DNA of 64,000 nt from Amycolatopsis sp. FDAARGOS 1241. GTDB lineage: Bacteria > Actinomycetota > Actinomycetes > Mycobacteriales > Pseudonocardiaceae. The stretch is taken from the NCBI RefSeq assembly GCF_016889705.1, contig NZ_CP069526.1, positions 5,022,001 through 5,086,000 on the forward strand, written 5' to 3'. Below are positions 18,643 through 27,601 of the stretch, one piece after another. The notes under the pieces are model-generated. The model searched no databases. It was given only the letters and a program-made list of their open reading frames with translations, and was not told where the DNA came from. The translations under genes were made by a program, and so were the position numbers. Position 1 is the first letter of the stretch. Each line of letters begins with the position of its first letter.

Positions 18643-19827
18643 TCAGTTCCAGCGGGTGAATCCGGGGAGCAACCCGAGGGCCGGGACTACCGCTGTCGTG
18701 CACACCGTCATGGAAACGACGTTGCCCACGAACGGGTGGACCCCATCCGGCAGCTTTCGTGATACATACGCAGCGAGGGGCGGGGCGAGGATCGCACCTG
18801 GGACTGCGCCGCCCACGATCGCCTGCACGGTGGGGCCGTAGGCGAGCACCACGGCCGGCGCGACGGAGACCAGGGGAACGAAAGTCGGGTACCAGCCGTG
18901 GCGTACCCACTGCCGACGGTGGATCAGGACGCCGAGCGTGGAGGTCAGGACCTGCGCGGTGAGCAGTGCCGGGAGCAGCGGGTCGCCGTGCACCGGGGTC
19001 AGCGGGTTCAGCAAGTACGTCACAAGCGTACCGATGAGCAGCCCGGCCGAGGCGATTTCGTTGCCGTGGAACGGTGCTTCGGTGAAGTCGGCCAGCACGC
19101 GGCGCACGACCCACGCGGGTTCCTGGCACGGCGAATCGACAGGAGCGGGAGTGGCTGCCCGCGGCCGGGGGAACCACGGGAGCACCCGGCAAAGGGCGAA
19201 CGCGGGCAGTGCACTGAGCCACATTGCGCCGGCGGTGCCGATCGATGTCGGCAGCCCCAGTGGGTAGCACCCGAACTGCACCAGTCCGATCGCGATCGGC
19301 GTCGTCAGCATGGCGCCGAGGACCGCACCGGTGAGGGCCACCTGCCAGTGTGGCCCGTAGGTCAGCACGACCGCAGGCGGGACCGACACGAACGCGACGA
19401 ACGTCGGCTGCCACACGCCCGTCGCTGGGATCGTCCAGCCCCACGCGAGGTTCGACAGCAGCAGCCCGAGCAGTGCCGATCCGGTGAGCCACGGCCACAG
19501 CCCGGTGCCGGCGGCGATCGGGAATCCGGCCCAGCGGCGGCGCCGGTTTGCCGCCACGTGGGCGATCCAGCCGCCGGCGAGCAGACCGAACCCACCGAGA
19601 TCGGTTTTGAAGGACTGCGCCTCGGTCGTGTCGCCGAGGCACCAGCGCAGGAATTGCGGAATCCCAGCGTACGCCCGCTCCTGCCACGTGTCGTAGCCCG
19701 GCAGCACGTGCGGCAGCGAACCGCTGGCCTCGGCGAGCACGAAGGCGAGGCCGGCGGTGACGGCCACGAGGGCACCACCGGCGAGCCAGCGGCCGAGAGC
19801 GCGCCTCGCGGCGAGCTGCGTGGTCAT
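18643..19827 (-). CDS. Integral membrane protein with internal duplication
   Basis: 394 residues from the ATG at 19827, which follows GAGGGG. About ten hydrophobic segments are visible, starting WLAGGALVAVTAGLAFVL. The protein has two related halves: QPTFVAFVSVPPAVVLTYGP with GAVLGAMLTTPIA in the first, and YPTFVPLVSVAPAVVLAYGP with GAVPGAILAPPLA in the second, indicating an ancient gene duplication. I do not recognise the family. A pair of repeated VxxPAVVLxYGP re-entrant-like segments could line a transport path (inference). It ends convergently with the LLM oxidoreductase. Confidence 0.75.
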   Translation of the reverse strand: MTTQLAARRALGRWLAGGALVAVTAGLAFVLAEASGSLPHVLPGYDTWQERAYAGIPQFLRWCLGDTTEAQSFKTDLGGFGLLAGGWIAHVAANRRRRWAGFPIAAGTGLWPWLTGSALLGLLLSNLAWGWTIPATGVWQPTFVAFVSVPPAVVLTYGPHWQVALTGAVLGAMLTTPIAIGLVQFGCYPLGLPTSIGTAGAMWLSALPAFALCRVLPWFPRPRAATPAPVDSPCQEPAWVVRRVLADFTEAPFHGNEIASAGLLIGTLVTYLLNPLTPVHGDPLLPALLTAQVLTSTLGVLIHRRQWVRHGWYPTFVPLVSVAPAVVLAYGPTVQAIVGGAVPGAILAPPLAAYVSRKLPDGVHPFVGNVVSMTVCTTAVVPALGLLPGFTRWN

Positions 19828-20099
19828 GTCGGCGCCCCTCAGCACGGGTAGACCTGGCCGCCGCGAGCTGATCGTAAAGGTCGAAACGGCTGGTGCCGCC
19901 GAACGGCCGCCGTGGGCTGCCGAACCGAGAAACTGTTGGTCCACCTCACCGATCGGTCCGACTCGAGATCCGAAGTGGACACCTTCTCCTGCCTCTGAAC
20001 AACGGGTGGACGCCGCGGCAGATGGTGATCTCCGCGGCCGGAGGCAACCCTGCCTCGAACCAGACCGACCCGGGTGAGGTCAGCCGAACGCACTGGGGT

Positions 20100-20123
20100 G
20101 TTCAGCTTGCCGGAGTGCTGAAC
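20100..20123 (+). promoter_or_regulatory. Inverted repeat upstream of the GlxA-type regulator
   Basis: GTTCAGC and GCTGAAC separated by ten bases, next to candidate operator site B (20128-20147). It lies about 140 bases before the preferred start of the regulator gene. A plausible autoregulatory site. Confidence 0.35.
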
Positions 20124-20127
20124 TGTG

Positions 20128-20147
20128 GTGCAGATCAAGAACTGACC
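20128..20147 (+). promoter_or_regulatory. Candidate operator, site B of three
   Basis: GTGCAG, five bases, GAACTGACC, followed by AAGAACCCACAGATCCTGAC. The block including the downstream AACCCACAGATC resembles site C near the HD hydrolase over about 55 bases. Confidence 0.45.
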
Positions 20148-20261
20148 AAGAACCCACAGATCCTGACATCAGGTCGGCACCGGGAGCCAAGGATGAAACG
20201 CTTCAGGACGACCCGGCGCTTCGGAACTGGGCGTAGGTTCGACGATTGCGAGGTCACGACA

Positions 20262-21233
20262 GTGCCCAGCTCGAGGAAAGTGGTGTTCGTCGTCTTCGAA
20301 GGGGTGAAAAGCCTGGACGTGGCGGGGCCGGCCGAGGTCTTCGCCGAAGCGAACCTCTTCGGAGCGCACTACTCGTTGTGCTATGTGTCGCCCTCCGGTG
20401 AAGCCGTTGCCACCTCGACCGGTTTGACCATGCCTGTCAATGGTCCCGCGGCGAGCGTGTCGCGCGCGGACACAGTCGTGGTCTGCGGCGGCGATGTCCT
20501 CGTCGGCGCCCCCATTGAGCCTGATCTCGTGGCTGCCATCCGGTTGCTTCGCGAGCGCACGCGCCGTCTCGTTTCCATCTGCACGGGCTCATTCGCACTG
20601 GCGACCGCGGGCGCGTTGTCCGGGCATCGGGCAACTACCCATTGGCGACATGCGGAGCTTTTTGCTCGCGCTTTCCCGGAAGTCGACGTCCTGCCGGACG
20701 CTCTCTTCGTCGAAGACCGGGACGTGTTCACGTCGGCGGGCGTGTCGGCCGGTATCGACCTTGCACTGGCGTTGGTCGAGGCCGACAACGGCCCCGACAT
20801 CGCGCGCGCCGTTGCCCGGAGTCTCGTCGTGTTCATGCAACGCCCGGGCGGCCAGTCGCAGTTCTCCGCCCCCCTGGAAATCAGGCCCGCACGGACGCCG
20901 ACGCTGCGAGAGGTTGTCGATCTCATTTCCGCAGAGCCTGGTTTGGATCACAGTGCCAGCCGTCTCGCCGGGCGGGTCGGGGTGAGTCAGCGTCACCTCA
21001 TACGGCTCTTCCAGACGGAGTTCGGCCTGACGCCTGCACGGTACGTCGAGAAGGTGCGAATTGACCACGCCAAGTCGCTGCTGGACTCAGGACATAACGT
21101 CGAAGAGGCGGCAGCGGGCGCGGGTTTCGGGAGTCCGGAATCAATGCGCCGAACCTTTGTGGCCCGGTTAGGGGTATCGCCGAGTCAGTATCGCGACCGG
21201 TTCAAGAGTGCTACACCGCGTACCAGGTCGTAG
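20262..21233 (+). CDS. GlxA-family AraC-type regulator with DJ-1/PfpI domain
   Basis: 323 residues from GTG at 20262. The N-terminal DJ-1/PfpI-like domain (FVVFEGVKSLDVAGPAEVFAEA; Cys107 in SICTGSFALATAGAL at the nucleophile elbow) probably senses a metabolite; the C-terminal AraC domain has both helix-turn-helices (SRLAGRVGVSQRHLIRLFQ and VEEAAAGAGFGSPESMRRTF). An in-frame ATG at 20193 with GGGAG six bases upstream would add 23 residues; the family usually begins close to KVVFVVFEG, so the GTG is preferred but the choice is open. Its promoter carries a motif shared with two other genes nearby, so it may control itself, the LLM oxidoreductase and the HD/M24 genes. Confidence 0.88.
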   Translation: MPSSRKVVFVVFEGVKSLDVAGPAEVFAEANLFGAHYSLCYVSPSGEAVATSTGLTMPVNGPAASVSRADTVVVCGGDVLVGAPIEPDLVAAIRLLRERTRRLVSICTGSFALATAGALSGHRATTHWRHAELFARAFPEVDVLPDALFVEDRDVFTSAGVSAGIDLALALVEADNGPDIARAVARSLVVFMQRPGGQSQFSAPLEIRPARTPTLREVVDLISAEPGLDHSASRLAGRVGVSQRHLIRLFQTEFGLTPARYVEKVRIDHAKSLLDSGHNVEEAAAGAGFGSPESMRRTFVARLGVSPSQYRDRFKSATPRTRS

Positions 21234-21350
21234 AAGCCTGGCTCGCCTGCCCCTATCTGCGGGAAGAAAGTCCAGGTTTCTCGCTTCAGCGGGTCGGTAT
21301 CCTTCGAAAGACTGGGGAAAGTTCAGCCGAGGCGACCATTCGGAGACGCG

Positions 21351-21983
21351 ATGTCCGAAGTAATCGCAGGAATTACCATCCCCGACACCGTCATGGTGCG
21401 GGAAGCAACCACCCTTGTGCGGGACGCCACCGACGAAAACCTCTACAACCACTCACGCCGGGCCTTTCCGTGGGGATCACTCAAAGCCGCCGCGCGGGGA
21501 ATCGAGGCCGACCCTGAGCTGGCCTACTTCGGTGGAATGTTTCACGACCCACGTCCGCATACCGAAATAGGGACCAGCGGTTCGAAATCGATGGCGCCGA
21601 CGTGGCCAAGCGCTTTCTTCTGGACCACGGGGGTGCCTGAAAGGACAGCAGAACAGGTATGACTCGGCATCGCTCTGCACACGACGCCGGAAATTCCCGC
21701 GAGGCTGAGTCCTGAGGTAGCGGTCGTCACGCTCCGCGTCGAGACTGATGTGCTCGGCTTGGATCTTCGCGAGATCACTGAAACCCAGCGTGCTGATGTC
21801 GTCGGAGCGCATCCCCGACCTGGCTTCAAGAACAAGATCCTGAAGGCCTTCTACCACGGGATGGCCGACCGGCCTGACACCACATTCGGCACCATGAATG
21901 ACGATGTCTTGGCGCATTTCGACTCATCCTTCAAGCGGGGCGACTTCGTCGATATCATGAAGAACAACGCCTGGCCCGAGTGA
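21351..21983 (+). pseudogene. HD-domain hydrolase, broken by frame changes and a stop
   Basis: Remains of a 210-residue HD phosphohydrolase-type protein: TIPDTVMVREATTLVRDATDENLYNHSRR, then FGGMFHD (the HD pair), and after the breaks LGIALHTTPEIPARLSPE, TDVLGLDLREITE, HPRPGFKNKILKAFYHG and FDSSFKRGDFVDIMKNNAWPE. Between about 21550 and 21633 the family reading (QRFEIDGADVAKRFLLDHG) lies in another frame, so two compensating indels flank it. TGA at 21660-21662 replaces the Trp expected in EQVWLGIALH. The total span matches the family length. A different HD protein lies convergently 190 bases downstream. Confidence 0.8.
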
Positions 21984-22176
21984 GTGGTGCACACCTCACC
22001 GGTTCCGACAAAGGAAGCTTGATCCCCCTCGGCGCGATGAGGCGCGCGCCACACTGTAAGTCTGACACCCCTCGCGCCGGAGAGCAGGACGGTCCCATAG
22101 ATGCCCGACGGTTCCCCGACGAAACGGCATACTGAGCAGCTGATCGGGTTCCTCGGAACGTTGACCCGAGCCGGGA

Positions 22177-22911
22177 TTATGCCGTTGAGAAGTTCAGAGC
22201 CAATCGAATAACGTTGCTCAGTGGTTTCGGAACGAGCACCGACAGTCGGCTGTCGAGTACTTCTTCGGCGTTTCGACGCGCCAGTGCCGAAAGAGTTCGG
22301 TGGATGTCGTGCGACGGGTAAAGGGCATAGGCTTGATTAATCGCGCCGGGCGGCAGGTGCCACCTGCGGATGCCGGCAAGATCAGCCATGGCACCGCATT
22401 GGACGTAGTAGCCGATCGTGTCCGTGGACACCTCCAGGCCAGGTGTCGCGTGCGCGACCACGGCATCCGCGGCTTGGAGGGCTCTACGGCGCGGCGCGCC
22501 GGCGCGGTCGAAAACATCAAGGACGTTGTCCGCGGATCGACGGGTGAAATCCTCCCCCGGCACGCTGACCAGCATTCCCGAGTCGTGCAGAAGTGACGTC
22601 ACGAACAGCAGTTCGGAGTCGACGCTGGTTTGGTCAACCTGGGACAATGCTGTTCCGAGCAGCCAAGTTCGATAGCCGTGGAAGAGCAGCGTGACGCCTT
22701 GGTTTTTGGCCATTTCGATGGCAGTACTCGCAACTTCCGTGTCTGGAACCGACGGAAACAAAGTTGTTGTCGATCGTGTCCCGTTCTTCGAACGGGTGAC
22801 GATACCGCGGATCGTCTCCAGAATGAATCTTCTCATGCCAGTTCGGACGATTGAACGCTCGGCGCGGGTCAAGACGCCGTTCGTTTCGCAGACCCATTCG
22901 TAGCTGACCAT
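22177..22911 (-). CDS. HD-domain hydrolase (cyanamide hydratase-like fold)
   Basis: 244 residues. The N terminus SYEWVCETNGVLTRAERS and PDTEVASTAIEMA match HD hydrolases that start about 40 residues before the domain. Metal-binding residues: His78 (LFHGYRTWLLG) and the HD pair His109-Asp110 (LLHDSGM); a later VVAHAT supplies another His. The same family as the broken gene at 21351, but more diverged. Probably a metal-dependent hydrolase or hydratase of a small amide, nitrile or phosphoester; the substrate is unknown. The ATG at 22911 lacks a clear ribosome binding site, and 22836 is an alternative. The open frame continues to 23454 only as antisense of the M24 gene. Confidence 0.75.
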   Translation of the reverse strand: MVSYEWVCETNGVLTRAERSIVRTGMRRFILETIRGIVTRSKNGTRSTTTLFPSVPDTEVASTAIEMAKNQGVTLLFHGYRTWLLGTALSQVDQTSVDSELLFVTSLLHDSGMLVSVPGEDFTRRSADNVLDVFDRAGAPRRRALQAADAVVAHATPGLEVSTDTIGYYVQCGAMADLAGIRRWHLPPGAINQAYALYPSHDIHRTLSALARRNAEEVLDSRLSVLVPKPLSNVIRLALNFSTA

Positions 22912-23130
22912 CGCCGGCGACGGGGGCGCCGAGGTCGATCCACTTGCTGCGTCGCCGCTTGCGCACACGATGGCTCCAGAAGATGGAAGTGGGACAGGGA
23001 TTGGCTGCTTCCAGTGTTGGTGATCATGAAGGTGTCGCCAAGGCCGTGAGTGACGAGTAGCCCACGGATTCGGACTTGCCCACCCAGGGTTGAAAATGCG
23101 GACAGCCGCTGTCCAGATCTGTGGGTTTGT

Positions 23131-23153
23131 CGTCCAGTTCTGTACTTCTGCAC
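23131..23153 (-). promoter_or_regulatory. Candidate operator, site C of three
   Basis: On the minus strand GTGCAG, seven bases, GAACTGGACG, followed by AACCCACAGATCTGGAC. The divergent region between the HD hydrolase (start 22911, minus) and the M24 peptidase (start 23218, plus) is served by it. It resembles site B over about 55 bases. Confidence 0.45.
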
Positions 23154-23217
23154 CGCACAGGGCACGAAGACGCTGGAGCTCGATCCACCTCGACGCCACC
23201 ACTGGAGGCATTGCATC

Positions 23218-24114
23218 TTGACCCGCGAACTGTTCACCGACGAAGAACTCGCAGCGTTCAAGGCGGCTCAACGCCTCGCCTTCGACGCGACTCTCTCGAT
23301 CGAAGCCCAATTGCACGAAGGAATCACCGAGCAGCAAGCGGCCGCGATGCTCGAGCACTGGCTGCGTGCGCGCGGCGTTTCTCACTTCTTCCACTACGGC
23401 TTCGTTTGGTTCGGTGATCGAACTCGGTTCCAGGACTTTCCGCCGCTTCCACATCGATTACGAGACCTGTTCGACAGCAAAATGGCTCATTTCAGTGGAC
23501 ATTACCGGCCGAGCGGCCGTCGGTTGAAGCGTGGTGATGCGGTAATCCTCGACATCGGCCCCATCTACCGGCGTGCAGCTGCGGATATCGGATATTCTTG
23601 CGCGTTCGGCGAGCCCACGGAAGAACATCATGAAACGAGAATGGCTCTTGCCCCCTATCGCCGAATGATTCTGGACATGGTTCGACATGGCGATGCTCAG
23701 GGCAGGATCGACAAGGAGATAGACGACTACACCAAAGATCACGGTTACCTCAACATTCACTCGATGTACCCCGGGTCTGCAATCGCCCATCGCGTTGGCC
23801 GAGTGCCCGGCCTGCGGTTGCCTACGTTCAACGTAAAGGGGTTCAGCCCGCAAACTGTCAGCTACCTGGCGAGCGATGTCGTCGGGTCGGCCCTGCGACT
23901 GGACGTTCGCTCCGCGCCCTTCTGGAAGCCCAGGTCCGACCGGCCGTGCGAGCCGGGACTGTGGGCGTTCGAGCCGCACATCGGCCGAGGCGACGCCGGC
24001 GCGAAATGGGGCGAGGTGCTCGTGGTGACCGAGGACACCGCCTACTGGCTCGACGACGACCTGCCGCATATCCGCTATTGGGCCGACCACGGCGTTGTTC
24101 AGGATGCGTCCTGA
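23218..24114 (+). CDS. M24 family metallopeptidase (Xaa-Pro aminopeptidase/creatinase type)
   Basis: 298 residues from TTG at 23218, which has GGAGG nine bases upstream. The pita-bread domain shows all five metal ligands: Asp112 (VILDIGP), Asp123 (AADIGYS), His191 (IAHRVGR), and the Glu residues of WAFEPHIG and KWGEVLVV. The usual N-terminal creatinase domain is missing or very short (family members with it are about 400 residues), so this is a short stand-alone catalytic form. It probably hydrolyses a dipeptide-like or amide bond in the cytoplasm. It is divergent from the HD hydrolase and probably shares its regulation. Confidence 0.88.
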   Translation: MTRELFTDEELAAFKAAQRLAFDATLSIEAQLHEGITEQQAAAMLEHWLRARGVSHFFHYGFVWFGDRTRFQDFPPLPHRLRDLFDSKMAHFSGHYRPSGRRLKRGDAVILDIGPIYRRAAADIGYSCAFGEPTEEHHETRMALAPYRRMILDMVRHGDAQGRIDKEIDDYTKDHGYLNIHSMYPGSAIAHRVGRVPGLRLPTFNVKGFSPQTVSYLASDVVGSALRLDVRSAPFWKPRSDRPCEPGLWAFEPHIGRGDAGAKWGEVLVVTEDTAYWLDDDLPHIRYWADHGVVQDAS

Positions 24115-24149
24115 ATGGTGACAGCTCACGGTCGATCAGCGCCTGCCCC

Positions 24150-24735
24150 GGGATGAGCCGTCACACCCGGAACGTCTGCCTCGTCTCCCTGGCGAGAAGG
24201 ACGCGGGACGACGCGCGCAGGTGCGGTGGGCCGTGGGTAGGGCGTCCACCCGCGCCGGCACCTGTTGGCGATCGCCGTGGCCGAGCGGCTCTCGGCACGG
24301 GGCGTCGTCAACATCACCCGGATCGCCGGCCGGCTCCCGGTGCACGCCTCCTCATCCGGCCTGGTGCTGCTCGCGTTCGCGCTGGTCGATCAAACAGCAC
24401 CTCGGTGCCGTCGCGCACACCGAGCCGCACGTGGTGCCCGACGATGTCGTGCAGGTCTTCGAGGAACGGCATCGCGGCTTCTCGGAGCGACAGCGTGGGT
24501 GATGCCCGGTGGCCAGTTCCCACATCCTGATGCCGATCTGCACGCGGCCGTCGGGAGTCCGGACCAGCAGGCCGTGCTCGACCAGCTCGGCGACCAGCCG
24601 TGACGTCGTGGCGACGTGCCGGCCGGCGCGGCGCGAAACGTCCGTGATCGTCAGCGCGCGATGCGCCACGGTGACGACGTCGACGATCCGCACGGTCCGC
24701 ACAAGAACCGACTCACCCGTGCTGACACCAGGCAT
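24150..24735 (-). pseudogene. IclR family regulator, frameshifted and degraded
   Basis: The N-terminal winged helix is clear from the ATG at 24735: VRTVRIVDVVTVAHRALTITDVSRRAGRHVATTSRLVAELVEHGLLVRTPDGRVQIGIRMWELA. After that the family sequence jumps frame (LSLREAAMPFLEDLHDIVGHHVRLGVRDGTEVL), then again (ACTGSRPAIRVMLTTPRAESRSATAIANRC), and ends without a proper C terminus. At least two single-base changes are needed to read through about 195 residues. Not related by position to another gene: the RclA-like gene is divergent, 550 bases away. Confidence 0.7.
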
Positions 24736-25216
24736 TGCTCCGGTCTCGCACGGAGAGAACGGCAGCAAGAACCACCGCCAGCACCCACGACACCGTGATC
24801 ACCATGACCGGCACCCGATCGACGACCGTGCGCAGCGCCAGGGCTAACCGACGGAGGTTGTTCGACGGCCCGGACCCCGCGGGATTGTCCACCGGTATCG
24901 GTGCCGGATCGCGTGGCGGGATGCGCTGGAGTTGTTCGGTCCGTCGTGGACGACCCGGACCTGGCGCCGGCGGATGACGGGGACGGCAGGTGGGACACCG
25001 TGCCACAGCGGTCGCTCAAGTGGGCGGGTGTTGGTGGGCTCCCCCATCCCGAGCGGCCCCGCCTCGTGCGGCATCCGGGCGGGCAGTCGCGCGTTCGCGG
25101 TGTCGCTGCCGTGACCCCTGAAACCGCCGGCCGAGTCGGGCACCGCACACGCCGCGGCGGATGCTCCTGGCTGTCGCGCCCAACACATTCGGGGCCACTG
25201 CGCGGAAATCGTCCTA
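24736..25216. other. Intergenic region before the RclA-like gene
   Basis: No recognised gene. A minus-strand reading at 24750-24850 gives a hydrophobic segment (VMVITVSWVLAVVLAAVLS) without a supported start, perhaps the end of a lost membrane protein. The rest is GC-rich sequence without motifs. Confidence 0.35.
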
Positions 25217-25234
25217 CATTAATGTACGTACATT
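25217..25234. promoter_or_regulatory. Overlapping palindromes, candidate operator of the RclA-like gene
   Basis: ACATTAATGT (25217-25226) and AATGTACGTACATT (25221-25234) are both perfect palindromes and overlap, in an AT-rich island 53 bases before the start codon. This is the classic form of a homodimeric repressor site (TetR, MarR or PadR type). Confidence 0.6.
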
Positions 25235-25286
25235 TGATCGGTCCCCGGTCGGGACCTCGACGCACAGCGCAGCCCGGAGGAGAGCT

Positions 25287-26651
25287 ATGCCCAACGTGGA
25301 CTCCACGCACTTCGATCTCGTGGTGATCGGATTCGGCAGAGGTGGCAAGACGCTGGCCGCCGCCATGGGGCGGCGCGGCAAGCGCGTCGCCTTGATCGAG
25401 CGGTCGGCGCAGATGTACGGCGGGACTTGCCCCAACGTCGGGTGCGTGCCCACCAAGTCGCTGATCCACCACGCCGAGACCGGTGCCGGTCACGGCGATG
25501 CCGTCGAAAAGACCCGGTACCTGACCACGAAGCTGCGCGGCCTCAATTTCTCCACCCTCGACGCGATCGACTCGGTCACGGTCCTCACCGGCTGGGCCGC
25601 TTTCGTAGACCCGAAGACGGTGCAGGTCGGCGCCGGCGAGGATAGCGTGACCGTGACCGGCGACACGATCGTCATCAACACCGGGGCCGAGCCCGTCCTG
25701 CCCGCCATCCCCGGGTTCGCCGCGAGCACCCGCGTCCACACGAGCACCGACCTCATCGGGAGAGACAACCTCCCGCGGAGGTTGGCCGTGCTCGGCGGTG
25801 GCCACGTCGGCATCGAGTTCGCCTCCATGTTCGCGCAGTTCGGCAGCGAGGTCACGGTGCTCGACCAGGCACCACGCATCCTCCCCCGCGAGGACGACGA
25901 CGTCGCGGCGGCTGCGGAACAGCTGCTGGCCGACACCGGAATCCGGTTCGTCCTCGGTGCTCAAGTCACCCGGCTCTCCGAGACAGCCGAGGGTGCCGAG
26001 CTCGACTACCGGCGGGGTGGCGAAAGCGGCGCGGTGGTCGTGGATGCAGTGCTGGTCGCGGCCGGGCGCAAGCCCGCCACGGAAGGACTCCGATTGGACC
26101 GCGCGGGTGTGGCGTGCGCGGCCGGCGGTGCGGTGGAAGTGGACGATCACCTGCGCACCAGCCAGCCCCACATCTTCGCGGTCGGCGACGTCAAAGGCGG
26201 ACCACAGTTCACCTACGTTTCCCTCGACGACAGCAGGATCGTCGCCGACCAGCTCACCGGCCTCGGCACCCGATCCACCGCCGACCGCGCACCCGTCCCT
26301 TACACGCTGTTCCTGACGCCACCGTTGGCGCGGGTCGGGCTCACCGAACGAGACGCGCGAGAGCAAGGGTATGCGGTGAAGGTGGCGGAAAAGGCGGTCG
26401 CCGACATCGTCGCGATGCCCAAGGCGAAGATCCTCGGAGAGACCCGAGGGCTGATGAAATTCGTCATCGACGCGAAGACCGACCTGATCCTCGGCGCCGC
26501 CCTGCTGAGCGTCGACGCGCAGGAGCTGATCAACCTCGTCACGCTGGCGATGCGGCACGGCGTGACCGCCGGAGATTTGCGTGACGGGATCTACACGCAC
26601 CCGTCGTCGACTGAAGCCTTGAACGAAGTGCTGGCCGCTTCGCGAAGGTGA
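25287..26651 (+). CDS. rclA: RclA-like pyridine nucleotide-disulfide oxidoreductase
   Basis: 454 residues. N-terminal FAD site VVIGFGRGGKTLAAAMG, the redox disulfide Cys48/Cys53 in MYGGTCPNVGCVPTKSL, an NAD(P)H-binding AVLGGGHVGIEFASMFAQFGSEVT, the FAVGDVKGG FAD motif, and a C-terminal YTHPSSTEALNEVL. The GFGxGGKTLA start and the THPSSTE end match RclA, the flavoprotein that reduces hypothiocyanous acid and protects against reactive chlorine or copper stress, better than mercuric reductase, which has an extra C-terminal Cys pair. The ATG at 25287 follows GGAGGAG. Overlapping palindromes upstream suggest repressor control. Cytoplasmic, complete. Confidence 0.87.
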   Translation: MPNVDSTHFDLVVIGFGRGGKTLAAAMGRRGKRVALIERSAQMYGGTCPNVGCVPTKSLIHHAETGAGHGDAVEKTRYLTTKLRGLNFSTLDAIDSVTVLTGWAAFVDPKTVQVGAGEDSVTVTGDTIVINTGAEPVLPAIPGFAASTRVHTSTDLIGRDNLPRRLAVLGGGHVGIEFASMFAQFGSEVTVLDQAPRILPREDDDVAAAAEQLLADTGIRFVLGAQVTRLSETAEGAELDYRRGGESGAVVVDAVLVAAGRKPATEGLRLDRAGVACAAGGAVEVDDHLRTSQPHIFAVGDVKGGPQFTYVSLDDSRIVADQLTGLGTRSTADRAPVPYTLFLTPPLARVGLTERDAREQGYAVKVAEKAVADIVAMPKAKILGETRGLMKFVIDAKTDLILGAALLSVDAQELINLVTLAMRHGVTAGDLRDGIYTHPSSTEALNEVLAASRR

Positions 26652-26833
26652 CCGGGCCGCCGGGGTTCGTGGCCCGCGGCTTCATTGGGCTGGATGTGCT
26701 GAGCTTCGGCGTCCAGGTGAGGAACGAGGGTTGGGAAGACGCCGTCTTCGACCTGATCGATGTCACGGGAATGGGCCGCCAGTTTCTGGAAGCGCAGCAG
26801 AACCAATGCCCATCGATCTACTGCGTGGCCTGA
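26648..26833 (+). CDS. Possible small protein overlapping the RclA-like gene end
   Basis: A GTG-started 61-codon frame overlapping the RclA-like stop by four bases. The reading (FVARGFIGLDVLSFGVQVRNEGWEDAVFDLIDVTG) is coherent with good third-position GC, but no family is recognised and no ribosome binding site stands out. Translational coupling is possible; a shadow frame is also possible. Confidence 0.25.
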   Translation: MTGPPGFVARGFIGLDVLSFGVQVRNEGWEDAVFDLIDVTGMGRQFLEAQQNQCPSIYCVA

Positions 26834-26865
26834 CCATGCTCGACCGATCTCGATAGGATGCCCTG

Positions 26866-27367
26866 ATGAGGAGTGACTGGCGACGTGTCGAACTGCCCGG
26901 GCGCTCCTTCCAGGCCCGCCCGGGCAGTCCGGTGGACGCAGCGTTCCCCGAACGCGGTGACGTCACTGATGTGCCGATGTCGTGGAGCCTGGGCGTGCTC
27001 GGTGACCTCATGTGGATGCGCCTGCCCGAAGCCCGCCCAATTCTGGCCGAGGGCATCGCCGACGAGGTCGAAAACGCGATGGACGCCGGCCGCGTGCTGA
27101 TCCTCCTCGTCGGTGACCTCGTTACGGACCTGTGGCACCGGGTCATGGAACCGACCCTGAACAACTTTCCGCGCACGAAGGAGCGGGTCGCGGCCCAGCT
27201 GCGGGTTGTCTTGGAGGTCTACCGAGCGGAGCACCCTGACCAGGACACAACACGGTACATGATCGAGCAGAGCGTGTTCATTTACCTGCAGGAACCCCCT
27301 ATCGGGCCATCGTGGAAGAAGTCGGTCCTGAGCTGGCGTCCGTGGTCGCCTCACGAGTGTGGATGTG
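26866..27367 (+). pseudogene. Hypothetical protein, one frameshift near the 3' end
   Basis: From the ATG at 26866 about 140 residues read well (MSWSLGVLGDLMWMRLPEARPILAEGIADEVENAMDAG, VAAQLRVVLEVYRAEHPDQDTTRYMIEQSVFIYL). At about 27290 the good reading moves frame and ends PYRAIVEEVGPELASVVASRVWM with TGA at 27365-27367, so one base has been gained or lost. Mostly helical with a hydrophobic VLILLVGDLV segment. I do not recognise the family. The unshifted frame runs on to 27537 with poor composition. Confidence 0.5.
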
Positions 27368-27601
27368 AACGACGCCAGCCACTTCCGACCCCGACCGCGT
27401 CGAGCCTGAGTGATGAGGCGGAAGGCTCGACGTGGCCGCTCTGGTCCACGGGCGCGACAGAAGCGCGGCCGCGTCAGGCAGCGGCAGGACGTCTCTCGGC
27501 TCGGCCGCTGTTCTTCCAACAACGGCCCACCGGGTAGTCGGCCACCATCTGCTCGTCGCGGACCGCGGCTCGTTCTTCGCCCCATCTAATTTATTCCTGA
27601 A

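Noticed and set aside
24750..24850. Hydrophobic minus-strand segment as a membrane protein gene
   Set aside because: A single helix-like stretch with no supported start or family; mentioned only in the intergenic entry.
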